From Prevotella sp. UBA2754 (lineage in GTDB: Bacteria; Bacteroidota; Bacteroidia; Bacteroidales; Bacteroidaceae): 57,612 nucleotides of DNA. The notes below the pieces were generated by a model. It was not told the DNA's origin and searched no databases. It saw only the letters and a list, made by a program, of their open reading frames with translations. Below, in pieces: positions 8,462 through 15,611 of the stretch (the first letter of the stretch is position 1; every line of letters begins with the position of its first letter). The position numbers were made by a program, and so were the translations under genes. The stretch spans positions 1 through 57,612 of the forward strand of contig DEJG01000006.1 of the NCBI GenBank assembly GCA_002353295.1, read 5' to 3'.

Positions 8462-9355
8462 TTACTTCTGTGCAAGGTCTTGTTGTTCGGCACGATGCAA
8501 TTGGGCAGTTTGTTCTTTCTGCGAAAGTTGCAGCAAGCCATACTCATGGATGTAGCGGTGCCCATCGGTCAATATCCAGTGAACAAAATGGTTCAGCTGA
8601 CTATCATGATGGTTGTACGACAGTCCTATCTTACCCGTGGGAATCTCGGCAAACTGCTGTTGCTCCAACAGTTGGATGATGTCGTCAAGACGAGCCTCGT
8701 CCAGCACCTGCTCACCATGCTTGTCAATATCCAAGGGCACAATGGCGAGGTCACTGCGAAGCTGTCGGCTCTCGAGGTCGAAGATGTTGGAGAGTGAGTT
8801 GATGGCGATGCCCAACGGGTCGCGGCTCAACGCGGTATTGAGGAAACTGTCATCACCTGAAATCTTCTTACCCTTATACGAACTCGTCTCCTGCTTGAAA
8901 CTCTGGGCATAGGCTCTGGATGCCGACTGCTGACTATTACCTGTGTAGATATGAAGCGCTTGCTCTGCCTTGCTCTCCTTCGTGTCGTCGTCAAACTCGT
9001 CCTTCACGAAGAAAAGACTCTTCAGTTTCTTGGCATTCAGACGCTTGCTGCCTAACAGTTGGGCAGCTTCCGACGACTTGCGGATTACGGGCACCACTGC
9101 ATAGCGGGCTACGAAGATGGCATCGTCCGCCTGTTCTGTCACAAAAGATATCTGATGTTCTGTGTTTGTTTGCTTTCCTGAAACAATTTGGAAAGCGGCG
9201 TCGTGGTTGATTTTCTGATACTCGGTAACCCATCTCTCTACCAATGGGCGTACGGCATTCTGTACGCGAAGAGTTACCTGTTCGTTCTGAGCTCCGGCTG
9301 ACTGACTAACTTGCAGCCCTAAGAGCAATGCTATGGTGAATACTGATTTTTTCAT
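8462..9355 (-). CDS. periplasmic solute-binding protein, PstS/PBP-like
   Basis: A 297-residue secreted protein with a signal peptide (MKKSVFTIALLLGLQ, cleaved near SAGAQ) and a fold resembling type-2 periplasmic binding proteins of the phosphate/sulfate/molybdate kind. Blocks such as DDAIFVARYAVVPVIRK and SRDPLGIAINSLSNIF support this. No ABC permease or ATPase gene is nearby, so it probably works with the SusCD pair or as a sensor. I chose the ATG at 9355 because it starts the signal peptide; an in-frame ATG at 9415 would add 20 charged residues before it. The start lies inside an upstream Cys-rich ORF in another frame, which suggests translational control. It is the first gene of the operon. 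Confidence 0.72.
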   Translation of the reverse strand: MKKSVFTIALLLGLQVSQSAGAQNEQVTLRVQNAVRPLVERWVTEYQKINHDAAFQIVSGKQTNTEHQISFVTEQADDAIFVARYAVVPVIRKSSEAAQLLGSKRLNAKKLKSLFFVKDEFDDDTKESKAEQALHIYTGNSQQSASRAYAQSFKQETSSYKGKKISGDDSFLNTALSRDPLGIAINSLSNIFDLESRQLRSDLAIVPLDIDKHGEQVLDEARLDDIIQLLEQQQFAEIPTGKIGLSYNHHDSQLNHFVHWILTDGHRYIHEYGLLQLSQKEQTAQLHRAEQQDLAQK

Positions 9356-9518
9356 GTTCTTGTCGTTCTTTATATATATTAATAATGTGTTGTTTACTTC
9401 TCTCCTCCTTATCATTACGCATCATCTGCATGCTGCAACAACAGCAACACATTCTAGCCTTGCTAGCGTTCGCTGAACGGTTACGCATTCGCATTTGTTT
9501 CATCATCATTGTTTTCAT
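9306..9518 (-). CDS. Cys/Met-rich leader ORF overlapping the solute-binding protein start
   Basis: A 70-codon ORF in the roughly 200-nt leader of the SusCD operon. Residues 24-28 are five Cys in a row (codons at 9435-9449), flanked by Met: MKTMMMKQMRMR at the start and SMQMM after the Cys run. It reads through the start codon of the binding protein (9353-9355) in another frame and stops at 9306-9308. Tandem codons for an amino acid that the operon would supply are the hallmark of leader-peptide control, and polycysteine leader ORFs control cysteine genes in mycobacteria. I infer a Cys (and perhaps Met) sensor, not a functional protein. Short hairpins precede and overlap the Cys codons. Whether it is translated is not visible from sequence. 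Confidence 0.6.
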   Translation of the reverse strand: MKTMMMKQMRMRNRSANASKARMCCCCCSMQMMRNDKEERSKQHIINIYKERQEHEKISIHHSIALRAAS

Positions 9519-9565
9519 TTTTTCTATACTTTAAATGGTTTAACTTTAATTATCTTTCGACGATG

Positions 9566-9597
9566 CAAAGGTACGGCGAAATTCTCATTCCCACAAT
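9566..9597 (-). promoter_or_regulatory. promoter of the SusCD sulfur operon
   Basis: Reading on the minus strand: ATTGT at 9597-9593, 19 bp, then TACCTTTG at 9573-9566. Box sequences and spacing are the same as at 16584-16615 and 19667-19698. The transcript starts about 200 nt before the first large gene. Confidence 0.8.
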
Positions 9598-9619
9598 ACC
9601 CTTTGAATGGCATTTTTAT

Positions 9620-9637
9620 ATACCATTTGTTTGGTAT
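9620..9637 (-). promoter_or_regulatory. operator copy A of the sulfur regulon
   Basis: Inverted repeat ATACCAAACAAATGGTAT (minus strand), 46 bp upstream of the -7 box. It matches two other sites placed 45 bp upstream of equivalent boxes. The 7-2-7 spacing of TACCAAA-type half-sites is that of NarL-family regulators. It lies between the divergent SusCD operon and tcdA. Confidence 0.75.
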
Positions 9638-9686
9638 GATGGATGAAATTATCGTGAGGTATGATAGATGATTGAAAAGAATTTTG

Positions 9687-9694
9687 TACCTTTG
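9687..9694 (+). promoter_or_regulatory. -7 box of tcdA
   Basis: Perfect TACCTTTG, 30 nt before the tcdA start. A clear upstream box at 19-20 bp is not evident. Confidence 0.55.
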
Positions 9695-9724
9695 CCGAAA
9701 AATAGTGAGGGAACTATAAGGAAG

Positions 9725-10531
9725 ATGGCAATAGAACAAGCGATATTCCGGCGAACAGAACTGTTGTTGGGCAATGAAACGGTAGACCGAATAGCCCAAC
9801 AGCGTGTTATTATCTTTGGTGTAGGCGGTGTCGGCTCCTGGTGTGCTGAGAGTCTGGTGCGCAGTGGTATCCGGCAGTTGACGATTGTCGACTCCGACCG
9901 TGTCTGCATCACCAACATCAACCGTCAGTTGATGGCTACTACGAAGACGGTGGGACAGGTGAAAGTGGAGGCGCTGAAAGAACGTTTGCTGACGATTAAT
10001 CCCAGTGCGGAGATAGTGGCGCTACAGAAGATTTTCACGGAAGAGACTGCTCATGAGTTTCAAATAGAGACATACGATTATATCATTGATGCTATTGACT
10101 CTCTGAAGGACAAGGCATTACTCATCGAACTCGCCTGTCAGACAAAGGCGAAGTTCTTCTCGTCGATGGGTGCTGCCTTGAAACTCGACCCCACGAAGAT
10201 TCAGGTGGCAGAGTTCTGGAAGGTGAAGGGTGACCCGTTGGCTCGCGCATTAAGAAACCGCTTCAAGAAGCAGAAACGCTTCCCGAAGCGGAAATTCCAA
10301 TGTGTCTTCTCTGACGAACTCTTACAGAACAGAGGTCATAACGCTACCTGTGGCACGGAGCAGTGTATGTGTCCCAAGGCGAAAAACGGACCAGGAGATC
10401 CTACGCTGTTAAACCATGAGTGGTGCTCTTCCAAAGCGCAAATCAATGGTACTCTCGCCCATATCACCGCCATCTTTGGCTTTATGCTTGCTGGTCTGGT
10501 GATACAAGACGCTACTGCAGAGAAGCATTAA
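9725..10531 (+). CDS. tcdA: tRNA threonylcarbamoyladenosine dehydratase (TcdA/CsdL, ThiF family)
   Basis: ATP-dependent enzyme that cyclises t6A37 of tRNA to ct6A. It is an E1-like ThiF-fold protein of 268 residues. The nucleotide-binding GVGGVGSWCAESLVRSG (about residues 32-48), VDSDRVCITNINRQ and the DAIDSLKDKALLI block are those of TcdA. The basic stretch RALRNRFKKQKRFPKRKFQCVF before the C-terminal part is also typical. I preferred the ATG at 9725, which begins the family's usual N-terminus, to the in-frame ATG at 9668 that precedes the promoter box. In other bacteria it can work with a CsdA/CsdE sulfur pair. Its stop overlaps that of the convergent JAMM gene in the tetramer TTAA (10528-10531). 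Confidence 0.88.
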   Translation: MAIEQAIFRRTELLLGNETVDRIAQQRVIIFGVGGVGSWCAESLVRSGIRQLTIVDSDRVCITNINRQLMATTKTVGQVKVEALKERLLTINPSAEIVALQKIFTEETAHEFQIETYDYIIDAIDSLKDKALLIELACQTKAKFFSSMGAALKLDPTKIQVAEFWKVKGDPLARALRNRFKKQKRFPKRKFQCVFSDELLQNRGHNATCGTEQCMCPKAKNGPGDPTLLNHEWCSSKAQINGTLAHITAIFGFMLAGLVIQDATAEKH

Positions 10532-10914
10532 AGATGCTGTTCCTTATTGATAACCTCCCCATTAAGAATCTTAAAGGAATTAAGATGGATGCCCTCATGC
10601 AGCGATAGAATGGCATAGCGGATAGTAGGATCGTTAGCCAGTCGCAAATCTTCCTGTGAGGGACGTGAGGGAGAGGCTGGATGGCTATGCCAGTTGGCGA
10701 GAATCCTCAGTCCTTTGGCGCGCGCATATTTCAAGGCAGCAAACTGATCCTTTGGCGCGAAGGAGAAATGCTCGGGGGAATGGTCGGTATTCTCCATCCA
10801 GTAGTTCTCTGTGACGACATCGTCAGTCCCCAGTAGATAGCCACAGGTCTCATTAGGGGCATCCTTCTGAGCCTGTGCTATCATCTCTTCTATGACGTTC
10901 TGATTTATCTTCAT
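10528..10914 (-). CDS. JAMM/Mov34 metalloprotease (Mec+/HcyD-like)
   Basis: A small zinc protease of 128 residues with the complete JAMM motif: Glu in the NETCGYLLG block (about residue 22), H-x-H-P in WHSHPASPS, then S-x-x-D in RPSQEDL. Bacterial stand-alone members cut after the Gly-Gly of ThiS/MoaD-like carriers. Mec+ frees cysteine from CysO-Cys in Mycobacterium, and HcyD trims the carrier tail in Wolinella. It sits 6 nt after the MoeB-like gene and two genes after a ThiS-like carrier that ends in GGGGV, so trimming that tail or releasing an amino acid from it is the likely job. It is the last gene of the sulfur operon. Confidence 0.85.
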   Translation of the reverse strand: MKINQNVIEEMIAQAQKDAPNETCGYLLGTDDVVTENYWMENTDHSPEHFSFAPKDQFAALKYARAKGLRILANWHSHPASPSRPSQEDLRLANDPTIRYAILSLHEGIHLNSFKILNGEVINKEQHL

Positions 10915-10920
10915 AGTTTT

Positions 10921-11730
10921 CTAATGGTTCTTGAGGTCACATGCAGCCTGTTCATAGTCAATCAACTCCGTGATAGTCGGATGCTCACCACATATGGCAC
11001 ACGAAGGGCGTTGTTTGACAGGGATGGTACGGAACTGCATTGTCTTAGCATCGAACGTCAGCAGACGGTTGGTCAACAATTCACCAACGCCCGTGAAATA
11101 TTTCAAGGTCTCCGCAGCCTGGATAGTACCTAACATACCAGCGATGGCTCCTAATACACCAGCCTGTGAACAGGTGGGTACGGCTCCAGGAGGTGGTGGC
11201 TCCTTGAAGAAACAGCGATAACAGGCAGTGCCAGGCAGATGTGTAAACGTCTGTCCATTGAAACGCAGGATGCCTCCATGCGAGAAGGGCTTGCCAGCCA
11301 TCACACAAGCGTCGTTGATAAGAAACTTCACAGGGAAATTGTCTGTGCCATCAACAATAAAGTCGTATTCCTTGATAATATCCAATGCATTGCCTGACCA
11401 TAGGAACTCATGGAAAGTATCAACCTTCACATCAGGGTTGATAGCATGAATCTTTTCCTTGGCACTCTCCACTTTAGGTACTCCCACGTCCTTGGTAAAA
11501 TGGATGACTTGGCGTTGCAGGTTGGAGAGGTCGACCACATCGGCATCAATAATACCGATACGACCAATACCCGCAGCCGCAAGATAAAGGGAGACGGGCG
11601 CTCCTAATCCGCCAGCACCCACTACGAGTACCTTGGCATTAAGGATTTTCTCCTGTCCCTCCACGCCGACATCCTGTAAAAGGATATGTCGTGAGTAACG
11701 TTGTATTTGCTCTTCAGTAAAATCGTACAT
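10921..11730 (-). CDS. MoeB/HesA/ThiF-family carrier-activating enzyme
   Basis: E1-like adenylyltransferase of 269 residues that activates the C-terminal glycine of a ThiS/MoaD-like protein for thiocarboxylation. The ATP-binding GAGGLGAPVSLYLAAAGIG (about 38-56), DADVVDLSNLQRQ and the adenylate loop VDGTDNFPVK are intact. Two Cys pairs, CYRC and CAIC, form the usual zinc site. There is no rhodanese domain (unlike MoeZ), so sulfur must come from another protein; the desulfurase, TusA and DsrE-like products of the same operon are candidates. The 44-nt gap to the upstream carrier gene holds a short direct repeat. Confidence 0.88.
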   Translation of the reverse strand: MYDFTEEQIQRYSRHILLQDVGVEGQEKILNAKVLVVGAGGLGAPVSLYLAAAGIGRIGIIDADVVDLSNLQRQVIHFTKDVGVPKVESAKEKIHAINPDVKVDTFHEFLWSGNALDIIKEYDFIVDGTDNFPVKFLINDACVMAGKPFSHGGILRFNGQTFTHLPGTACYRCFFKEPPPPGAVPTCSQAGVLGAIAGMLGTIQAAETLKYFTGVGELLTNRLLTFDAKTMQFRTIPVKQRPSCAICGEHPTITELIDYEQAACDLKNH

Positions 11731-11737
11731 AACACAA

Positions 11738-11776
11738 AACTATGAACTATGAACTCTAAACTATGAACTATGAACT
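11738..11776. repeat. two copies of an 18-nt unit
   Basis: AACTATGAACTATGAACT occurs at 11738-11755 and 11759-11776, 21 bp apart; each copy is itself a partial tandem of CTATGAA. It fills the gap between the carrier and MoeB-like genes and covers part of the carrier stop codon. No function is evident. Confidence 0.8.
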
Positions 11777-11987
11777 AAACACCCCCTCCTCCCATGAAGT
11801 ACAAGAAGTCGACGGTGTCACCTTCCTTGATCTGTATACCATCCCATTCGGAGCGGTCAGCGAAGTCCTCGTTCACCTGTACACTAACCATTTCTGGCTG
11901 TTGCACGTCATTCTGTTTGATTAACTCGGTCAGGGTGAGTGGAAGCTGTACCTCCTGCACCTCACCATTTACTATGATTTTTGCCAT
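11775..11987 (-). CDS. ThiS/MoaD-like sulfur carrier protein with a C-terminal extra residue
   Basis: A 70-residue ubiquitin-fold sulfur carrier. The N-terminus MAKIIVNGEVQEV and the VSVQVNEDF and IQIKEGDTVDFLYFMGG blocks follow the ThiS pattern. The protein ends GGGGV, so the Gly-Gly that must be activated is followed by an extra residue. The HcyS carrier of Wolinella has such a tail and needs removal by a JAMM protease, which is present here two genes downstream. The carrier would hold sulfur as a thiocarboxylate for cysteine or homocysteine synthesis. Thiamine use cannot be excluded, but no other thiamine gene is nearby. Confidence 0.85.
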   Translation of the reverse strand: MAKIIVNGEVQEVQLPLTLTELIKQNDVQQPEMVSVQVNEDFADRSEWDGIQIKEGDTVDFLYFMGGGGV

Positions 11988-11996
11988 TTTTATAAA

Positions 11997-13442
11997 CTAT
12001 TTGCGATTACCATTTGTTGCCACAATCTTATGGAGTGCTATCACTAATTTGTCAACATCGTCCTTTGAGTTGTATAAGGCGAAGGTTGGTCGTACGGACA
12101 TCTCATGACCCAAGGCTCGAAGAGCAGGTTGAGCACAATGGTGACCAGCACGGACGGCAATACCTTCTTTGTCGAGCAGCTGACCTGTCTCTGGAACAGG
12201 AATACCTTCCAGATAAAACGAGACAACAGAGACACGATGCTTGGGATTGCCAATGAGATGCAAGCCAGGTACCTGAGCCAGTTGCTCTCGTGCATATTCC
12301 GTCAATTGATGCTCATGATGCTCTATATTGCGAATACCAATACGACTCACGTAGTCGAGTGCTGCACCTAATCCAATAGCATCAGCGACATTCGGTGTAC
12401 CAGCCTCGAATCGGGCAGGGGGTGTGTTATATTCCGTACGCTCTATCGTTACGTCCTTGATCATATTGCCACCACCTTGCCAAGGATGCAGTTTCTCTAA
12501 CAACTCGTGCCGGCCATACACCACTCCGATGCCATTAGGACCATAAATCTTATGTCCGCTGAACACAAAGAAGTCGGCACCAAGGGCTTGCACATCGACA
12601 GCAGTATGGGCAATAGACTGTGCTCCGTCTATCAGTACAGGTACATTATGCGAATGAGCAATATCAATGATACGCTGCACGTCGTTAATGGTGCCAAAGG
12701 TGTTGTTTACATGACCAACAGAAACGATACGGGTGCGAGGGGTTATCAGTCGCTCAAGTTCCGATAAAATCAAGTCCCCGTTCTTATCGGTAGGAATAGC
12801 CCGCAACTCCGCTCCCTGCTCCTTAGCCACTTGTTGCCAGGGTACGATATTGGCATGATGGTCCAGTTCCGAGACGATGACATTGTCACCAACAGACAGA
12901 TATTGGCGTCCGAACGTCTGAGCCACGAGGTTGATGCCTTCAGTGGTACCACGTACGAAGATGATGTCGTCGGCAGATGGAGCATTGATAAAACGGCGTA
13001 CTTTCTCGCGGGCACCCTCGTAAGCATCGGTGGCACGAGCAGCCAACGTATGCGCTCCACGATGGATATTGGAGTTATAGTTGCGATAGTAGTCGGAGAT
13101 TTTATCAATCACCTGGACGGGTTTCTGCGTAGTAGCACCATTATCGAGCCAAACAAGGTCGTGGCCGTTCACCTGCTGTTGCAAGACGGGGAAATCCTTC
13201 TTGATCTCGTCGGTAGATAACGTGTCAGCCTCCTCATAGTTCAGTTCCTGCAGTTTCTGAGTCTCGGGAATGCCGATGCCAAAGCCCTCGTCACCTGGCA
13301 AGGTGTGAGATACGAGGGTGTCGTCTGGCGTTGGAACATCCTGTGGCTCGTCGTCGGCAAAATATTTGCTGACCACAGCCCGCATCTCGTCCAACAGGCA
13401 GGTATCGGGCAATCCGAGATCTTGTTTGATGAGTTCTATCAT
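11997..13442 (-). CDS. SufS-type cysteine desulfurase with N-terminal tail, probable encapsulin cargo
   Basis: PLP enzyme that removes sulfur from L-cysteine as a persulfide. The SufS-like core begins near residue 79 (DEIKKDFPVLQQQVNG). It contains the PLP lysine in SGHKIYGPNGIG and the active cysteine in RAGHHCAQP. Before it lie about 78 acidic, low-complexity residues (for example DEPQDVPTPDDT and PGDEGFGIGIPE) that ordinary SufS lacks. Desulfurases housed in Family 2 encapsulins carry a similar disordered tail that docks them to the shell. The start overlaps the encapsulin stop by one base (TAATG), so the two are probably made in a fixed ratio. Core length is normal. Confidence 0.92.
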   Translation of the reverse strand: MIELIKQDLGLPDTCLLDEMRAVVSKYFADDEPQDVPTPDDTLVSHTLPGDEGFGIGIPETQKLQELNYEEADTLSTDEIKKDFPVLQQQVNGHDLVWLDNGATTQKPVQVIDKISDYYRNYNSNIHRGAHTLAARATDAYEGAREKVRRFINAPSADDIIFVRGTTEGINLVAQTFGRQYLSVGDNVIVSELDHHANIVPWQQVAKEQGAELRAIPTDKNGDLILSELERLITPRTRIVSVGHVNNTFGTINDVQRIIDIAHSHNVPVLIDGAQSIAHTAVDVQALGADFFVFSGHKIYGPNGIGVVYGRHELLEKLHPWQGGGNMIKDVTIERTEYNTPPARFEAGTPNVADAIGLGAALDYVSRIGIRNIEHHEHQLTEYAREQLAQVPGLHLIGNPKHRVSVVSFYLEGIPVPETGQLLDKEGIAVRAGHHCAQPALRALGHEMSVRPTFALYNSKDDVDKLVIALHKIVATNGNRK

Positions 13443-14881
13443 TATTTCTCTACTTTATTACGATGCTGGTAGTCGTGATAGTAGCCTACCTCTACATTCT
13501 CAAGAACAGCAATGGCATCGTCTGTCAATGCTGCAAGACTGAAATACTTGGTCAACAGATAAGAGGCGACACCAAACTTGTCGAGACCCATCAGGCGAGC
13601 ACTGAGCGATGGAGCAATCTCACCAGGAATACCACTCTGGTGCAGACCTACCACACCCTGATTCTTCTCACCGGTACGTACGAGGATAATCTTTGTTGTT
13701 CCCACACCACGACCAGTAAGGAACTGTCCTTCGACCTCTACTTTGTCAGAAGGAATCAAGGGAACACCACGCCACAGGATGACTTTCGTGCCGAAGAGGT
13801 CGGTAGTCACTGGTGGTACTCCACGCCATGTGCATTCACGCTCAAAGGCGGCAATCGCACGAGGATGTGCAATGAAGAAAGCCGGCTCCTTCCATACTAA
13901 CGACAGCAATTCGTCAAGGTCGTCGGGGGTTGGTGCTCCATAGCGGGTCGTGATGCGATGGGCAGGACTGACAGAGGCAAGCAGTCCGAACTGGGCGTTG
14001 TTGATGAGTTCCCACTCCTGACGCTCCTTGATACTCTCGACAGAAAGGCGTAGTTGCTCTTCGAGTTGGTTATAAGGATTATTATACAGGTCGCTAACAC
14101 GGGTATGTACACGAACAACGGTCTGTAGGGTGTTGAGACTGTATTCCGTGGGATTCTCCTCATAGTCGATATAGGTCTCAGGAATGATATTGTCCTCCTC
14201 ATGACCACTGACTAAGTCGATATGTTTCTCACCATGATCATTGACCGTTGCTTTCAGGCGCAATTGCTTGTCGACAGCCTTCTGGAAAGTCTGACGGAAG
14301 TCTGGAACCTCCTTGATGAACTTCTCTAATTCAGAGAGTTTCAAAGAGAGAAATACAGAAGGGGTGACAGCACGGACGCTGACTGTGGAAGCTGCGTCGT
14401 TCAAAAGGTCTGCCTCACCGAAGAACTCACCGTCACCCAGCAGGGCGATTCGCAGTTCCTCTCCATGAGGACCTTTGTTGATAACTTCCGCCTGACCACT
14501 TGCAACGATGAAGAATTTCTGTTTATCTTTGCCTTCTTTGACGAAAAGGTTACCTAATGATACCTCGACAGTCTCGAAGGAACTTGCCAAACGATTCACA
14601 ATTTCATCATCGAAAGCAGAGAACAAAGGAATCTGTTTCAGACTCTTTGCGGTAAATGAGGGCACCCCATTCAGGTACTCGATATTCAGACGTTCCGTCT
14701 TCTTGAGTTCTACCTTGGTACGGTTGACGCGGTAAGTGCCGCCACTGACCTGAACCCATGGAAGGAGTTTCAGAAGAAGTCTTGGAGTGATACTACCCAT
14801 CTGAGGGGCAGTCTTGGTTGTGGTCGCCAGTTTTCTGGCGGTGGCAGTGGTTACACTGCGCTGAAGATTTGAATCTGTCAT
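13442..14881 (-). CDS. Family 2 encapsulin shell protein with cyclic-nucleotide-binding-like domain
   Basis: HK97-fold protein of 479 residues that should assemble into a hollow protein compartment. Residues about 86-200 form a cyclic-nucleotide-binding-like domain (GKDKQKFFIVASGQAEV, GDGEFFGEADLL). The rest matches Family 2 encapsulins: YSLNTLQTVVRVHTRVSDLY, GVPLIPSDKV, and VGLHQSGIPGEI followed by a GVASYLLTKYFSLA block near the end. In the phosphate-binding loop the arginine that holds the cyclic nucleotide is replaced (FGEADLLNDAAST), so ligand binding is doubtful. The desulfurase gene overlaps its stop. Family 2 shells with desulfurase cargo take part in sulfur metabolism and can store elemental sulfur. 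As I recall, shells bearing this domain are classed 2B while desulfurase cargo is best known for 2A. Confidence 0.9.
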   Translation of the reverse strand: MTDSNLQRSVTTATARKLATTTKTAPQMGSITPRLLLKLLPWVQVSGGTYRVNRTKVELKKTERLNIEYLNGVPSFTAKSLKQIPLFSAFDDEIVNRLASSFETVEVSLGNLFVKEGKDKQKFFIVASGQAEVINKGPHGEELRIALLGDGEFFGEADLLNDAASTVSVRAVTPSVFLSLKLSELEKFIKEVPDFRQTFQKAVDKQLRLKATVNDHGEKHIDLVSGHEEDNIIPETYIDYEENPTEYSLNTLQTVVRVHTRVSDLYNNPYNQLEEQLRLSVESIKERQEWELINNAQFGLLASVSPAHRITTRYGAPTPDDLDELLSLVWKEPAFFIAHPRAIAAFERECTWRGVPPVTTDLFGTKVILWRGVPLIPSDKVEVEGQFLTGRGVGTTKIILVRTGEKNQGVVGLHQSGIPGEIAPSLSARLMGLDKFGVASYLLTKYFSLAALTDDAIAVLENVEVGYYHDYQHRNKVEK

Positions 14882-14896
14882 AGTTAAGTTGTTTTT

Positions 14897-15121
14897 TTAT
14901 TTTTTGATAATTACCTTATGTATTGTTCCCTCTACATGCTCAACAGAGAGCACTTCATAGCCCTGATCTACAGCATTGCGGGGTACGTTGTCCAGTGGCT
15001 CACCTTCTGAAAGCAGAACCTCCAGAATGTCACCCGTTTGTAGCTTAGCAAGTTCGATCTTGGTCTTGACGAAGGTCATCGGGCAATGTTCCTTCGTGAT
15101 GTCTAATGTTCTTGTTGCCAT
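14897..15121 (-). CDS. TusA/SirA-family sulfurtransferase
   Basis: A 74-residue TusA-fold protein. The persulfide cysteine lies in the family motif C-P-x-x-x-x-K (HCPMTFVKTK, about residues 12-21), and the sheet ends with HKVIIKK. TusA proteins carry sulfur as a persulfide between enzymes. The gene lies 15 nt upstream of the encapsulin gene and 10 nt after the DsrE-like gene, so it may move sulfur into or out of the compartment or to the thiocarboxylate carrier. A tRNA-thiolation role like that of E. coli TusA is possible, but no MnmA partner is seen here. Confidence 0.9.
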   Translation of the reverse strand: MATRTLDITKEHCPMTFVKTKIELAKLQTGDILEVLLSEGEPLDNVPRNAVDQGYEVLSVEHVEGTIHKVIIKK

Positions 15122-15131
15122 ATCTTCAATT

Positions 15132-15611
15132 TTAAATAAACATTGTCCGTCCTCCTTCTGAGAGTTGCAGGAAGGTTGCTACGCCCAGCACGTCCTTGAC
15201 TTCAGGGATGAAGTCTTCTTTCTTCAATCCCAGCACGTGCATTGCCATCTCACAAGCGTATAAGTTGACACCCAATAATTTTGCCGCCTCTACCAGTTCT
15301 TCTAAGGTTGCCACATTATTCTTACGCATCAAGTATCGGAATATCTTAGGTCCTATTCCACAGAAATTGAAGCGACTGGTGGGTGTTGTCTTCAGACCGC
15401 CCATCATGAAACCGAAAATCTTCGTCAGCCAGTTAGCGCCAAGGAATGTACGTCCCTGTTTCTTCTTGATGGCATCCAGACCCCAAAAGGTGAAGAAGAT
15501 ATTTACCTCATATCCAACAGCAGCGGCACCCGTAGCAAGGGTGAATACTGCTGTCAATTTGTCGAAATCGCCACTGAAGGCGATGAGGCTTAGTTTCTTA
15601 GTATTGCTCAT
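15132..15611 (-). CDS. DsrE/DsrF/DrsH-like (DsrE2) sulfur-handling protein
   Basis: A 159-residue protein of the DsrE2 type. SLIAFSGDFDKLTAVFTLATG at the start and LYACEMAMHVLGLKKEDF near the end, with the conserved cysteine, are family landmarks. The central stretch (TFWGLDAIKKKQG, NWLTKIFGFMMGG) is hydrophobic and may touch the membrane. DsrE2 proteins often occur with TusA and bind or pass persulfides. Its start overlaps the cysK end by 4 nt and tusA follows, so the three are tightly coupled. The exact donor and acceptor are not known. Confidence 0.85.
   Translation of the reverse strand: MSNTKKLSLIAFSGDFDKLTAVFTLATGAAAVGYEVNIFFTFWGLDAIKKKQGRTFLGANWLTKIFGFMMGGLKTTPTSRFNFCGIGPKIFRYLMRKNNVATLEELVEAAKLLGVNLYACEMAMHVLGLKKEDFIPEVKDVLGVATFLQLSEGGRTMFI

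Noticed and set aside
9306..9518. The Cys/Met-rich ORF as a metallothionein-like functional protein
   Set aside because: The cysteines occur as one uninterrupted block without CxC or CxxC pairs, and the ORF overlaps the next start codon; a leader-peptide role fits better.
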